Source: Candidatus Saccharimonadota bacterium (lineage in GTDB: Bacteria > Patescibacteriota > Saccharimonadia > Saccharimonadales > Saccharimonadaceae). Taken from it: DNA of 64,000 nt. Numbering within the stretch: position 1 is the stretch's first letter; every line of letters begins with the position of its first letter. Both the position numbers and the translations under genes were made by a program. The notes beneath the pieces are model-generated. The model had not been told where the DNA came from. It worked only from the letters and a program-made list of their open reading frames with translations, and ran no database searches. Location: assembly GCA_017431955.1 (NCBI GenBank), contig JAFRKC010000005.1, forward strand, positions 124,001-188,000. Reading direction: 5' to 3'. Of the stretch, positions 16,330 through 24,798 are shown in pieces.

Positions 16330-17568
16330 TTAGTGTAGGCCTTTGACTATTTTTTGATACTTGGCGCCACGATCGTAAACGTTTTCAAACATGTCGAAGC
16401 TAGCGGCGGCTGGAGACATTAGAACAATAGAATTTACTGTTTTTTCGGCCTCTTTTTTGGCGGTTTCTACGGCTTCTTTGAGCGATTCGACAAGAATAAA
16501 ATGAAGATTTTCGCTTTTAAAATTATTGAAAATTGCGTGGCCGGATTCGCCCATTAAAACGACGCTTTTTAGACCGGCAGCGTGTTCTAAGAGATTGATA
16601 ATAAGGGGATTATTTTCGCCATTGCTTTTGTCTCTACCTCCCAAAATTAGTACTTTGTTTTGGTTTGGGAAAGCTTGAAGCGCAACTTCTAAGGACGGGA
16701 GAGTGGTGGAAAAATTATCATCATAATATTTAACGCCATTTAATTCGCGGACGAATTGGCAGCGATGCGGTAAACCTTCGAAACTAGATAAAGCGGTGAT
16801 GAGCTCGTCTTTGTGCTTAATGACAAAATCGTTAAGTGGAAGATTAAAAGATGTAGCGCAAGCGAGCAAGGCGGCTTCGGCGTTTTCTTGATTATGCGCG
16901 CCGGGCACAGCTAAGGATTTAATAATTTCTTTTAGAATATCGCTTGGATTTTCGATTGGATAGGATAGTTTGTGTCCTTTTGATTTTTCGGAAATAGCTA
17001 CAGAATCTTCGTTATTTTTGAAGAAGATGCAAAAATCGGCGGCGGATTGGAATTTGGTGATGTTGGATTTAGCATCAACATATTCGGCAAAATCTTTATG
17101 AACGTTAAGATGATCTGGCTCGATCCTAAGAACTACAGCGATGTGCGGGGATTTTTCTAGATCCCAAAGTTGGAAACTGCTCATTTCGTAAACTACAACA
17201 TCTTCTGGTGAAACTTGGGCTAAAATATCCAGAGCCGGAAGGCCGATGTTGCCGACTAGCCAAACTTTTTTGCCGAGAGTTTCTAGGATTTTGGTAATCA
17301 TTGAGCAGGTGGTGCCTTTACCCTTGGTGCCGGTGACGCCAATAATTGGACAAGGGCAGTGATCGAAGAAATATTTGGTGACACTGGAAAAATTGCCGCA
17401 TGGCCTGACGCTAGGACTTCTGAAAACTAGATCGTAATCTTCGAGATGAAAATTTTCGATGTCTTTTTCTTCAAAGTTATCGAAGATTTTGATAGTTTCG
17501 CCGAGTTTCTTGAAATAGGACTCGACGCTATGGCCTTCTTTGCCATAACCTAAAATTGCAATACTCAT
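16330..17568 (-). CDS. murD: UDP-N-acetylmuramoylalanine--D-glutamate ligase
   Basis: 412 residues. It adds D-Glu to UDP-MurNAc-L-Ala. Domain 1 starts MSIAILGYGKEGHS, domain 2 has the ATP loop VTGTKGKGTT and YEMSSFQLWD, and the ligase signature region LPHRCQFVRELNGVKYYDDN carries the metal-site residues. Length is slightly short of the usual 430-450. It sits between an M16 peptidase and prfB. A TATAAT (17581-17576) that contains the stop codon of the upstream gene ends 7 nt before this ATG, suggesting an internal promoter. Confidence 0.95.
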   Translation of the reverse strand: MSIAILGYGKEGHSVESYFKKLGETIKIFDNFEEKDIENFHLEDYDLVFRSPSVRPCGNFSSVTKYFFDHCPCPIIGVTGTKGKGTTCSMITKILETLGKKVWLVGNIGLPALDILAQVSPEDVVVYEMSSFQLWDLEKSPHIAVVLRIEPDHLNVHKDFAEYVDAKSNITKFQSAADFCIFFKNNEDSVAISEKSKGHKLSYPIENPSDILKEIIKSLAVPGAHNQENAEAALLACATSFNLPLNDFVIKHKDELITALSSFEGLPHRCQFVRELNGVKYYDDNFSTTLPSLEVALQAFPNQNKVLILGGRDKSNGENNPLIINLLEHAAGLKSVVLMGESGHAIFNNFKSENLHFILVESLKEAVETAKKEAEKTVNSIVLMSPAAASFDMFENVYDRGAKYQKIVKGLH

Positions 17569-17575
17569 GGTTTTT

Positions 17576-17581
17576 ATTATA
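17576..17581 (-). promoter_or_regulatory. internal -10 box for murD that contains the M16 stop codon
   Basis: TATAAT on the minus strand contains the TAA that ends the M16 peptidase gene. Seven bases separate it from the murD ATG. The same trick appears before proS. Confidence 0.5.
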
Positions 17582-18848
17582 GATTAAGTTTGCTATCAAG
17601 TCCATAAATGATAGCTTTTTCTTCGGAGCTAACTGCGGCGAGGGCTTTGATGCCGGAGCCAGCAAATTCGCGGGCCAGATCAACGATGTGAGATTTGTCG
17701 ATTTTTTTGATCATTTCCGGCATGTGATCGTAGAGTTCAATGTCATCGTTTCTAAAATAATTTTCGGCGTAATAATCAGCGATTTGCCCGACGGTTTGAG
17801 CGCCCATTTGGTAACGGCCAAGAGCGTAAGATTTGGCAGCTTCAACATCTTTGTCGGAAATTTCGCCATTTAGAACTTTGACGAGCTCGCTTCGAATGAG
17901 GTCAAAAAGTTTTTCGGAGTTTTCGACGTTTACTTCACCGTCAAAATCCCAAGATGAACTATGCGTATCGCAAGAAGTACTGCTGTAGATGTTGTAAACT
18001 AGGCCTTTTTTGCGGGCTTTGCCAAAGATGCGGCTATTCATGGTGCCGGTGAGAATGTGATTGAGGCAGCTCATGGCATAGATGTCGGATTGTTCAAGAT
18101 TGCGCGGAGTGATAAACGAAAAACCAAAGGTGATATTGCTGGCGTCTTTGCGGCGAACGAGTGTGGCGTCGGATGAATGCAAGTTGTCGATTGGCACGTC
18201 GAATCTTTCGCCGGGTTTTAAATCCCACTCTTCGAGCATATGAATGATTTGTTTGCGGCGATGACGAACCTGCCCGGCAATGATGAAACGCATATTGTTA
18301 GCGGTGTGAGTGCGACGATAATGCTCGCGAACATCTTTCAACTCAATATTGCTAAGTGTGCGAATGCGCTCTTTTAAGTCGAGAATATCTTCGCCGATGG
18401 CTTTTTGCAACCTTGGCCAAAGTAGCCTGGTGTAATCATTCATGTAGCCGGTGAGTTCGGCGCGTACATTTCCCTTTTCGCTGGCGAGCTCTTCGTCGTT
18501 GAAACGTGGTTCGGTGATAGCGATGCGGTTTAGATCGATAATGCGATCCCATTCAAAATCAGCACATTCGGTTTCGTAACAAACCGAAGTATCACTGGTC
18601 CAAGCGTTGTGGTAGGCGCCATTTTTGGTAAATTCGGCTTCGTAGGCCTGCTCGTCTTTGAACTTGGCATTGGCACCAAAAGAGAGGTGTTCAACAACGT
18701 GGGCGATTTCGTATAATTCTGGTTTCTTGGCATAGCGCATACCAGCGCGAAATTGCACCCTAGTGCTCATGACGCTGGAATTTGGGATGTCAATCAAAAG
18801 CCCACGGGCACCATTTTTAAGGGTAATTTCTTCGATAGAATGCTTCAT
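17577..18848 (-). CDS. M16 family zinc peptidase
   Basis: 423 residues. The inverted zinc motif HVVEH (HxxEH) is in IAHVVEHLSFG and the downstream glutamate in ELASEKGNVRAELTGY, so the N-terminal half is catalytically complete. The C-terminal half keeps the second M16 domain (ITFGFSFITPRNLEQSDIYA) with an RxxY-like end. Such peptidases degrade or mature small peptides. It is cytoplasmic by lack of a signal. The gene lies between secA and murD; a role in clearing signal peptides or wall-linked peptides is only a guess from context. Confidence 0.9.
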   Translation of the reverse strand: MKHSIEEITLKNGARGLLIDIPNSSVMSTRVQFRAGMRYAKKPELYEIAHVVEHLSFGANAKFKDEQAYEAEFTKNGAYHNAWTSDTSVCYETECADFEWDRIIDLNRIAITEPRFNDEELASEKGNVRAELTGYMNDYTRLLWPRLQKAIGEDILDLKERIRTLSNIELKDVREHYRRTHTANNMRFIIAGQVRHRRKQIIHMLEEWDLKPGERFDVPIDNLHSSDATLVRRKDASNITFGFSFITPRNLEQSDIYAMSCLNHILTGTMNSRIFGKARKKGLVYNIYSSTSCDTHSSSWDFDGEVNVENSEKLFDLIRSELVKVLNGEISDKDVEAAKSYALGRYQMGAQTVGQIADYYAENYFRNDDIELYDHMPEMIKKIDKSHIVDLAREFAGSGIKALAAVSSEEKAIIYGLDSKLNL

Positions 18849-18850
18849 AC

Positions 18851-18879
18851 TTGACTTTTTTACTAAAGTGTGCTATAAT
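18851..18879 (+). promoter_or_regulatory. antisense promoter at the secA/M16 junction
   Basis: TTGACT (18851-18856), 17-nt spacer, TGCTATAAT (hexamer 18874-18879), six bases, then ATAGGGC. It points into the 3' end of secA on the opposite strand, with no plus-strand gene downstream. Confidence 0.65.
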
Positions 18880-18891
18880 GGAGGTATAGGG

Positions 18892-21759
18892 CTAGTGTTT
18901 ACGGCCTTTTTTCTTGTTTTGGCGCTGTTTCTTCTTGTTCTTGCGACTTTGGTTGCGTTTGGTGTTGCTGTTAGTGTTGGAATTCTTGGTGACTTTTGTG
19001 TCATCGCTAAATTCTTTGTCTAGATTTTTGTCGCCTTTAGAGATTTCGTTGACGCCTTTTTCAGTGGCAGTTTCGGCCATCTTGGTTAGTTCGGTATCGT
19101 AATCATCGTCTTGGACGGTAGAAGCGACTTCTTGTTTGGTGAGACCAAGGATAATCTTGATAACTTCCTCACGAAGATTGCGCTGGAGACCATCAAAGAG
19201 TTTTTGTGATTCGGAACGATATTCTACAAGTGGGTCGCGTTGGCCGACAGAGCGCCAGTGGATACCTTCGCGGAGATGTTGCATGTTTTCGAGGTGTTGC
19301 ATCCAAAGTGTATCTAGAACCTTAAGATAAACTTCACGCTCGATTTTACGGATGGTTTCTTCGCCGAATTCTAGTTCTTTGTCGTGATATAACTCTTGAA
19401 CGGCGGCAAGTGCTAGACGATTACGATCTTTTTCTTTGCGCATGAGGCCGATTTCGTTGATGAGGTCTTCGTCGATGTCGAAAATGGCGGAGAAGTTTTC
19501 GTTGAAATTCTTGTTGACGCGAGAGCTGAATTCTACGAGAGAACTGACGGTGTCTTTAATTAAACGCTCAATTTCTTTATGAATGTCTTCGCCTTTAAGA
19601 ATCTTGCGGCGCATCATGTAAACAACTTTGCGATGGCGGTTGATAACGTTATCGTATTGGACAACGTTTTTGCGGGAATCAAAGTTAAAACCTTCGATAC
19701 GCTTTTGGGCGGCTTCAAGAGTTTTGGAAATGGACTTGGTTTGAATTGGCTGGTCTTCGGCAACGCCAAGTCTGGACATGAGCATTTTTACCCTGTCACC
19801 TTGGAAAATGCGCATCAGATCATCTTCGCAAGAAACGAAGAATTGAGTGGTGCCTGGATCGCCTTGACGGCCACCACGACCACGGAGCTGGTTGTCGACG
19901 CGGCGAGAATCGTGACGAGCGGAGCCGATGACTACTAGGCCGCCGAGTTCTTTAACGCCTTTGCCGAGTTTAATATCGGTACCACGACCAGCCATGTTGG
20001 TAGCAAGAGTGATAGCGCCTTTTTCGCCGGCTTTGGCGATAATGGCAGCTTCGCGTTCGTTGTTCTTGGCGTTCAAAATTTCGTAAGGGATTTTTTGTGC
20101 ATCAAGATAGGCTGCAATCTCCTCATTGTTTCTAATGGAGTCTGAACCAACTAGCACTGGCTGACCTTTTTCGTGATATTTTTTAATTTCATCAGCAATA
20201 GCTTTAAGTTTGCCAGCTTTGGTGCTAAAGATTAAATCGTCTTTATCGACGCGGGTGATCGGCTTGTTTGGTGGAATTTGGATAACGTCGAGGGCGTAGA
20301 TTTGTTGAAATTCCTCGGCTTCGGTAAAGGCAGTACCGGTCATACCGGAGAGTTTATTGTAAAGACGGAAGAAGTTCTGGAAGGAGATGGTAGCAAGAGT
20401 CATGGACTCTTCTTTTACGGAAACACCTTCTTTGGCTTCAATGGCTTGGTGGAGGCCTTCATTGTAGCGGCGGCCTTGCATTAAACGGCCGGTGTGTTCA
20501 TCAACAATGATAACTTCGCCGGAATTGGTAACCACATAGTCTTTATCGCGTTTAAAGAGAACTTCGGCGCGGAGAGCTTGTTCCATGTGATAAACGAGAC
20601 GAGTGTTTTTGGTGGAATAAAGTACGTCAACACCAAGGAGTTTTTGGACTTTTTCGACACCTTTGTCGGTAAGAGTGACGGAACGGCGTTTTTCGTCTAG
20701 GACGTAATCGTCTTCGTTGAGTCTGGCGGCAATTTTAGCGAATTGATAGTAAGCATCTGGGTTGTCGCCGGCAGGTGCGGAAATGATAAGCGGAGTTCTG
20801 GCTTCATCGATTAAGATGGAGTCGACCTCATCGACGATGGCGAAGTTAAGCTCGCGTTGGCGGAGATATTGAACCTCGGAGGTCATGTTATCACGGAGGT
20901 AGTCGAAACCAAATTCGTTGTTGGTGCCATAAGTGACATCGGCATTGTAAGCCTCTTTTCTGGTGGCTGGCTTTAAGTGCAAGAAGCGTTCGTCGTCGTG
21001 CTTGTCGTTGATATAATCTCGATCATAAACAAATGATGCGTTATTGATAATTACGCCAACGGAAAGACCGAGGAAATCATAAACTGGACCGTTCCAGCCG
21101 GCATCACGCTGAGCGAGATAATCGTTAACGGTGACGATATGAACACCGCGGCCGGTGAGAGCGTTGAGATAAGCTGGAAGAAGTGCGACGAGGGTTTTAC
21201 CTTCACCAGTTTTCATTTCGGCGACGTTGCCTTCGTGGAGGGCGATACCACCGACTAGTTGTACGTCGTATGGACGCATTTTAAGAATGCGATTTGAAGC
21301 TTCACGGACGAGAGCGAAAGCTTCTGGAAGGATTGCGTTTAGAGCTTTAGCTTCGGAGTTGGTTGGTGCGGTCTTTTTGGCTTTTTTACTCTTCTTTTTG
21401 CCTTTTTTGGCAACTTTTTGCTTGGCGTTTTCGGCTTGAGCTTGCTTGGCAAGCTTGGTAAGTTTTTTCTTTAAAATTTCAGTTTGTTCGGCGAGCTCTT
21501 TTTTGGTCATGTTTTGGTATTTTGGCTCGAGTTTGTTAATCTCCAGGACTCTTTTATACATGCGCTTTAGGATTTTTTTCTGCGCATCACCAAAAATACC
21601 TTGTAAGAATTTAGTCATCGCGGTGCGATCGGCTAACTTGTCGGTTGGTTTCTTTTCTTTTTTAACCTTTGGAGCTTTTTTAACTTTTGGAGCCTTAGGG
21701 GTTTTGGTTTTTTCTGGTTTGCTGGATTTTTTACTTACAGCAGCTGATTTTTTAGTCAT
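18892..21759 (-). CDS. secA: preprotein translocase ATPase SecA
   Basis: 955 residues. Walker A is MKTGEGKTL, the DEAD-type Walker B is in FAIVDEVDSILIDEARTPLI, and helicase motif VI is in RGRGGRQGDPG. It pushes proteins through SecYEG. Three additions are lysine-rich and unlike the core: the first 40 residues, a block near 105-130 (AKKGKKKSKKAKK) and the last 40 residues. The C-terminal zinc finger for SecB/phospholipid contact is missing and replaced by the basic tail. AGAAGGTG upstream gives a ribosome-binding site. It follows hpf, as in many Firmicutes. Confidence 0.97.
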   Translation of the reverse strand: MTKKSAAVSKKSSKPEKTKTPKAPKVKKAPKVKKEKKPTDKLADRTAMTKFLQGIFGDAQKKILKRMYKRVLEINKLEPKYQNMTKKELAEQTEILKKKLTKLAKQAQAENAKQKVAKKGKKKSKKAKKTAPTNSEAKALNAILPEAFALVREASNRILKMRPYDVQLVGGIALHEGNVAEMKTGEGKTLVALLPAYLNALTGRGVHIVTVNDYLAQRDAGWNGPVYDFLGLSVGVIINNASFVYDRDYINDKHDDERFLHLKPATRKEAYNADVTYGTNNEFGFDYLRDNMTSEVQYLRQRELNFAIVDEVDSILIDEARTPLIISAPAGDNPDAYYQFAKIAARLNEDDYVLDEKRRSVTLTDKGVEKVQKLLGVDVLYSTKNTRLVYHMEQALRAEVLFKRDKDYVVTNSGEVIIVDEHTGRLMQGRRYNEGLHQAIEAKEGVSVKEESMTLATISFQNFFRLYNKLSGMTGTAFTEAEEFQQIYALDVIQIPPNKPITRVDKDDLIFSTKAGKLKAIADEIKKYHEKGQPVLVGSDSIRNNEEIAAYLDAQKIPYEILNAKNNEREAAIIAKAGEKGAITLATNMAGRGTDIKLGKGVKELGGLVVIGSARHDSRRVDNQLRGRGGRQGDPGTTQFFVSCEDDLMRIFQGDRVKMLMSRLGVAEDQPIQTKSISKTLEAAQKRIEGFNFDSRKNVVQYDNVINRHRKVVYMMRRKILKGEDIHKEIERLIKDTVSSLVEFSSRVNKNFNENFSAIFDIDEDLINEIGLMRKEKDRNRLALAAVQELYHDKELEFGEETIRKIEREVYLKVLDTLWMQHLENMQHLREGIHWRSVGQRDPLVEYRSESQKLFDGLQRNLREEVIKIILGLTKQEVASTVQDDDYDTELTKMAETATEKGVNEISKGDKNLDKEFSDDTKVTKNSNTNSNTKRNQSRKNKKKQRQNKKKGRKH

Positions 21760-21808
21760 AAATATCTACACCTTCTCAGAATTATTTTTCTCCCCCCAGT
21801 TTATCACA

Positions 21809-22171
21809 TTATTTTCTCTTAATAAACAGGTTTTTCAGACCTTTTTTAGAAAGATGTGGAGTGGACTCCAATTTATAGCGTCTAATTTGACCCATAAGCT
21901 TAGCTTCGATGATATCGATGCCGGCGAAAATGTTGGAACATTCGTCTTTTGAGGCGATGACTTTGCCACCAACGATTTCCATAGCAGCGGAGATTTCGAA
22001 TTTGTTGCCGTGTTCGCGATTTACTTCGGTAACGACGACTTTAGCGATGACGTCTTTTTTGCTACCTTTAGGAAGATAGCGGTCGAGCTTGCCGATACGC
22101 TTGGTGGCGTATTTTTGGAAGTTTTCGCTGAGTTTATAGTTGCTACCGGTGATTTCGATTTTGTTAATCAT
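21809..22171 (-). CDS. hpf: ribosome hibernation-promoting factor
   Basis: 120 residues. It starts MINKIEITGSNYKLSENFQK with the beta-alpha-beta-beta-beta-alpha layout of HPF/YfiA, and ends in a basic stretch. It binds the 30S decoding site when growth stops. It is longer than the 95-residue short HPF but lacks the C-terminal dimerisation domain of long HPF. The ATG shares an A with the serS stop and GAGGAG lies just upstream. secA follows. Confidence 0.93.
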   Translation of the reverse strand: MINKIEITGSNYKLSENFQKYATKRIGKLDRYLPKGSKKDVIAKVVVTEVNREHGNKFEISAAMEIVGGKVIASKDECSNIFAGIDIIEAKLMGQIRRYKLESTPHLSKKGLKNLFIKRK

Positions 22172-23415
22172 TAGATCTCCTCTCTATTATTTAAATATGG
22201 CCTTAATACTTCTGGGACTTTTAGTTTGCCATCCTCGGTGGCGTAGTTCTCTAAAATTACGACTAGAGCGCGGGCGAGTGGGATGGCGGTGCCGTTTAAG
22301 GTGTGAACGAATTCAATGGTGCCGTCTTTGCGGCGGACGCGGCAGTTAACGGCGCGAGCTTGGAAATCAGTACAGTTAGAGCAGCTGGTGATTTCTTGGT
22401 ATTTTTGGTTGACTGGGGACCAGTATTCCATGTCGTATTTTTTGGCGGCTGGGGCACCAAGGTCGCCAGCGGCGATATTGATGATGCGATAAGGAATACC
22501 GAGGCCCTGCCAAATGTCTTCTTCGATGGCAAGAATTTTTTCGTGGATTTCTTTGGATTGTTCTGGTAGACAAAAAGCGTACATTTCGAGTTTGTTGAAT
22601 TGATGAACGCGGAAGAGGCCGCGAGTGTATTTGCCGTAAGTGCCGGCTTCTTTCCTAAAGCAGGCGGAATAGCCAGCGTAGAAAAGCGGTAATTTATTTT
22701 CGTCGATAATTTCATCCATATGATAGCCAGTGAGTGGCATTTCGGCAGTGGCGATCATGGCGAGGTCTTCGCCTTCGATGTAGTACTCATCGGATTGATC
22801 AGAAGTGCGTGGGTTAAATCCGCAGCCTTCGAGAACTTTGGATGAGACCATGTCAGGAACAGTCATAAAGGTAAAACCATGTTCCAAAACTTTGGATAAG
22901 CCATATTGATAGAGCGCGTTTTCTAGGAGGGCGAGGTTGCCTTTGAGATAATAAAACTTTGCACCGGCAACTTTGGCGCCGCGTTCAAAATCTAGCCAAT
23001 CGCGGGAGGTGGCAAAATCGAGGTGATCGATACCTTCTTTTTTCTTCTCGCCAAAGACTTTGATTTCTTTACTACATTCTTCTCCGCCTAGAGGAACGTC
23101 ATCAAAAATGATGTTTGGGATTCTGGCGATGTGGGAATTTAGGGTAGTCTCGAGCTCGGAAAGCTCGCTTTCTAAGCCGGAAAGCTCAGTTTTTATATCT
23201 TTACCTTCTTTAATAAGCTCTGGTGACGGTTTTCCGCCTTTCATTTGATTTGCGATTTCGTTGCGGCGGCGGCGTTTTTCTTCGACTGTTTGAAGCAAGG
23301 TTTTTCTCTGATCGTCTAGCTTAATAACGTGATTAACATTGACGTCATAGCCTTTTTCGCGAGCAGAATCTGCAACTTTCTTTTGATTGTTGCGGATAAA
23401 ATTAATGTCTAACAT
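22171..23415 (-). CDS. serS: seryl-tRNA synthetase
   Basis: 414 residues. The N-terminal coiled-coil arm (about 28-100) contacts tRNA-Ser, and the class II core shows motif 2 as FRKEAGTYGKYTRGLFRVHQF and motif 3 as LNGTAIPLARALVVILENYA. It charges tRNA-Ser. It heads the long run to hpf, secA and cell division genes. Its start codon lies only 14 bp from that of a divergent plus-strand gene, with GATAAT 6 nt upstream. Confidence 0.97.
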   Translation of the reverse strand: MLDINFIRNNQKKVADSAREKGYDVNVNHVIKLDDQRKTLLQTVEEKRRRRNEIANQMKGGKPSPELIKEGKDIKTELSGLESELSELETTLNSHIARIPNIIFDDVPLGGEECSKEIKVFGEKKKEGIDHLDFATSRDWLDFERGAKVAGAKFYYLKGNLALLENALYQYGLSKVLEHGFTFMTVPDMVSSKVLEGCGFNPRTSDQSDEYYIEGEDLAMIATAEMPLTGYHMDEIIDENKLPLFYAGYSACFRKEAGTYGKYTRGLFRVHQFNKLEMYAFCLPEQSKEIHEKILAIEEDIWQGLGIPYRIINIAAGDLGAPAAKKYDMEYWSPVNQKYQEITSCSNCTDFQARAVNCRVRRKDGTIEFVHTLNGTAIPLARALVVILENYATEDGKLKVPEVLRPYLNNREEI

Positions 23416-23429
23416 GCTATAATTATCTC
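23416..23429. promoter_or_regulatory. 14-bp divergent start region with two overlapping -10 boxes
   Basis: The 14 bases between the serS ATG (23415, minus) and the ATG at 23430 (plus) contain TATAAT for the plus strand (23418-23423) and GATAAT for the minus strand (23427-23422). Each stands exactly six bases from its own start codon. No room exists for ribosome-binding sites. Confidence 0.65.
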
Positions 23430-23783
23430 ATGGAAAACAGAATTCGTAAATATGAGAAGTTCATAACAGAACAACTTGAAAAGAAGACTAAAAGTAAAGA
23501 TTTGTGGCAGTACCACCAAGAGATGGTGGCTGATTTTCAACACGAGAGATTGGTTCATCTTTTAATCATGCTATTTTTTATTTTTATAACTTTAGCCGTG
23601 ACGGCTGCGAATTGCGTTTTGTCTATCATTACTCCAATGGATTTTTGGTGCTTCTTTATACCAATGTATATTTTGAATCTACTCTTAATTATTCTTTCCA
23701 TAGCGTATGTTAAACATTACTATTTCTTAGAAAATCATATTCAAAAACTATACGATTTAACAGAGAAGTTTCTGAAGAAATAG
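23430..23783 (+). CDS. small two-helix membrane protein
   Basis: 117 residues. A charged N-terminal helix of about 40 residues is followed by two membrane helices (about 41-64 and 71-94, the first with FFIFITLAVTAANCVL) and a charged amphipathic C terminus. There is no recognised domain. ATG at 23430 is chosen because an extended -10 (TGCTATAAT) ends six bases before it; translation is probably leaderless. The gene is alone between divergent serS and convergent ldh. Confidence 0.75.
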   Translation: MENRIRKYEKFITEQLEKKTKSKDLWQYHQEMVADFQHERLVHLLIMLFFIFITLAVTAANCVLSIITPMDFWCFFIPMYILNLLLIILSIAYVKHYYFLENHIQKLYDLTEKFLKK

Positions 23784-23804
23784 GCTCTGATTTATAGTTT
23801 ATGC

Positions 23805-23833
23805 TTGACAAAATTATACAAGTGTGGTATAAT
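23805..23833 (+). promoter_or_regulatory. antisense promoter at the 3' end of ldh
   Basis: TTGACA (23805-23810), 17-nt spacer, TGGTATAAT (hexamer 23828-23833), six bases, then ATAGGGT. This is a near-perfect sigma-70 promoter aimed at the 3' end of ldh on the opposite strand. The reading after ATAGGG meets a stop codon at once, so no protein is encoded. Confidence 0.7.
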
Positions 23834-23857
23834 GAAGAGATAGGGTGTTTCTTGTGA

Positions 23858-24766
23858 TTATTCTATTTCTTTGATGGCGTCTCTGAGGGCGTTGACAGAT
23901 TTTTGAAGCTTGATTCCCTCTAGTTCGCTAAGTTTAAGATCTAGGCGACGAATTACGCCGTTTCGGCCAACAATGGTTGGAAAACCGTTATAGACTCCAG
24001 AATAATCATCATAAGACGAAATCGATAGGACTCGTTTTTCATCTCCGAGGATACAATTTACAATGTGGACTACGCAGGTGCCGATACCATAGTAGGTAGC
24101 GCCTTTTTTCTCGATGATAGAGTAAGCTTCGGTTCTGGCGTAATCTTCAATATCGTTCAGTGCGTCTGTTTTGAGAATGGTGTCGATACTCTGCCCGCCG
24201 ATGTTTGCGCTGGACCAAAGAGCGAATTCGGTATCGCCATGCTCGCCGATTTGGTAGGCGTGAACTGACTTAGGATGAATATGAAGATACTCGGCAATTC
24301 TTCTGCGTAGACGTGCGGAATCTAGCACGGTGCCACTACCAATGACTTTTTCGGTTGGGAGACCAGAATATTTCCAGGTAAGATAAGTCATAACGTCCAT
24401 TGGATTGGTAACTACTAAAAAAATGCCGGAAAAACCGGAACTCATAATCTTTTCAATCATTTCTTTAAAAATATCGGCGTTTTTGTGGAGCAAGTCCATG
24501 CGGGTTTCGCCGGGTTTTTGAGGCGCGCCAGCAGTAATAACAATAATATCGCAATCTTTGGCGTCAGAATAATCGCCTGCGGTGATTTTCATGAAGCTTG
24601 GTGCTACGGCGAGAGCATCGTTTAAATCCAGAGCTTCACCGACGGCGTCGGCGGCGTTAATATCGGTTAAAATTAGTTCGTTGACAGCGGTGCGTTGGTT
24701 TATCATTGAGTAAGCTATGCTGGCTCCAACGTTACCAGTGCCCACGATCATAACTTTATTGCTCAT
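23858..24766 (-). CDS. ldh: L-lactate dehydrogenase
   Basis: About 302 residues. The NAD-binding GTGNVGAS loop, the APQKPGETRMDLLHKN loop with the substrate arginines, and the proton-relay histidine in GEHGDTEFALWSS identify an LDH/MDH-family enzyme; the Gln before KPGETR favours lactate over malate. It reduces pyruvate to lactate and regenerates NAD+, fitting a fermentative cell. I chose the ATG at 24766 over an upstream TTG because TATTAT (extended TGTTATTAT) ends six bases before it. Confidence 0.95.
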   Translation of the reverse strand: MSNKVMIVGTGNVGASIAYSMINQRTAVNELILTDINAADAVGEALDLNDALAVAPSFMKITAGDYSDAKDCDIIVITAGAPQKPGETRMDLLHKNADIFKEMIEKIMSSGFSGIFLVVTNPMDVMTYLTWKYSGLPTEKVIGSGTVLDSARLRRRIAEYLHIHPKSVHAYQIGEHGDTEFALWSSANIGGQSIDTILKTDALNDIEDYARTEAYSIIEKKGATYYGIGTCVVHIVNCILGDEKRVLSISSYDDYSGVYNGFPTIVGRNGVIRRLDLKLSELEGIKLQKSVNALRDAIKEIE

Positions 24767-24798
24767 GGTTATATAATAACACAAATTGTGGACAAAAT

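Noticed and set aside
18763..19023. Plus-strand reading of 86 residues, very hydrophobic, antisense to the secA 3' end
   Set aside because: Its hydrophobicity is what the complement of lysine-rich codons gives (Leu, Phe, Val). No start codon follows the antisense promoter at a useful place.
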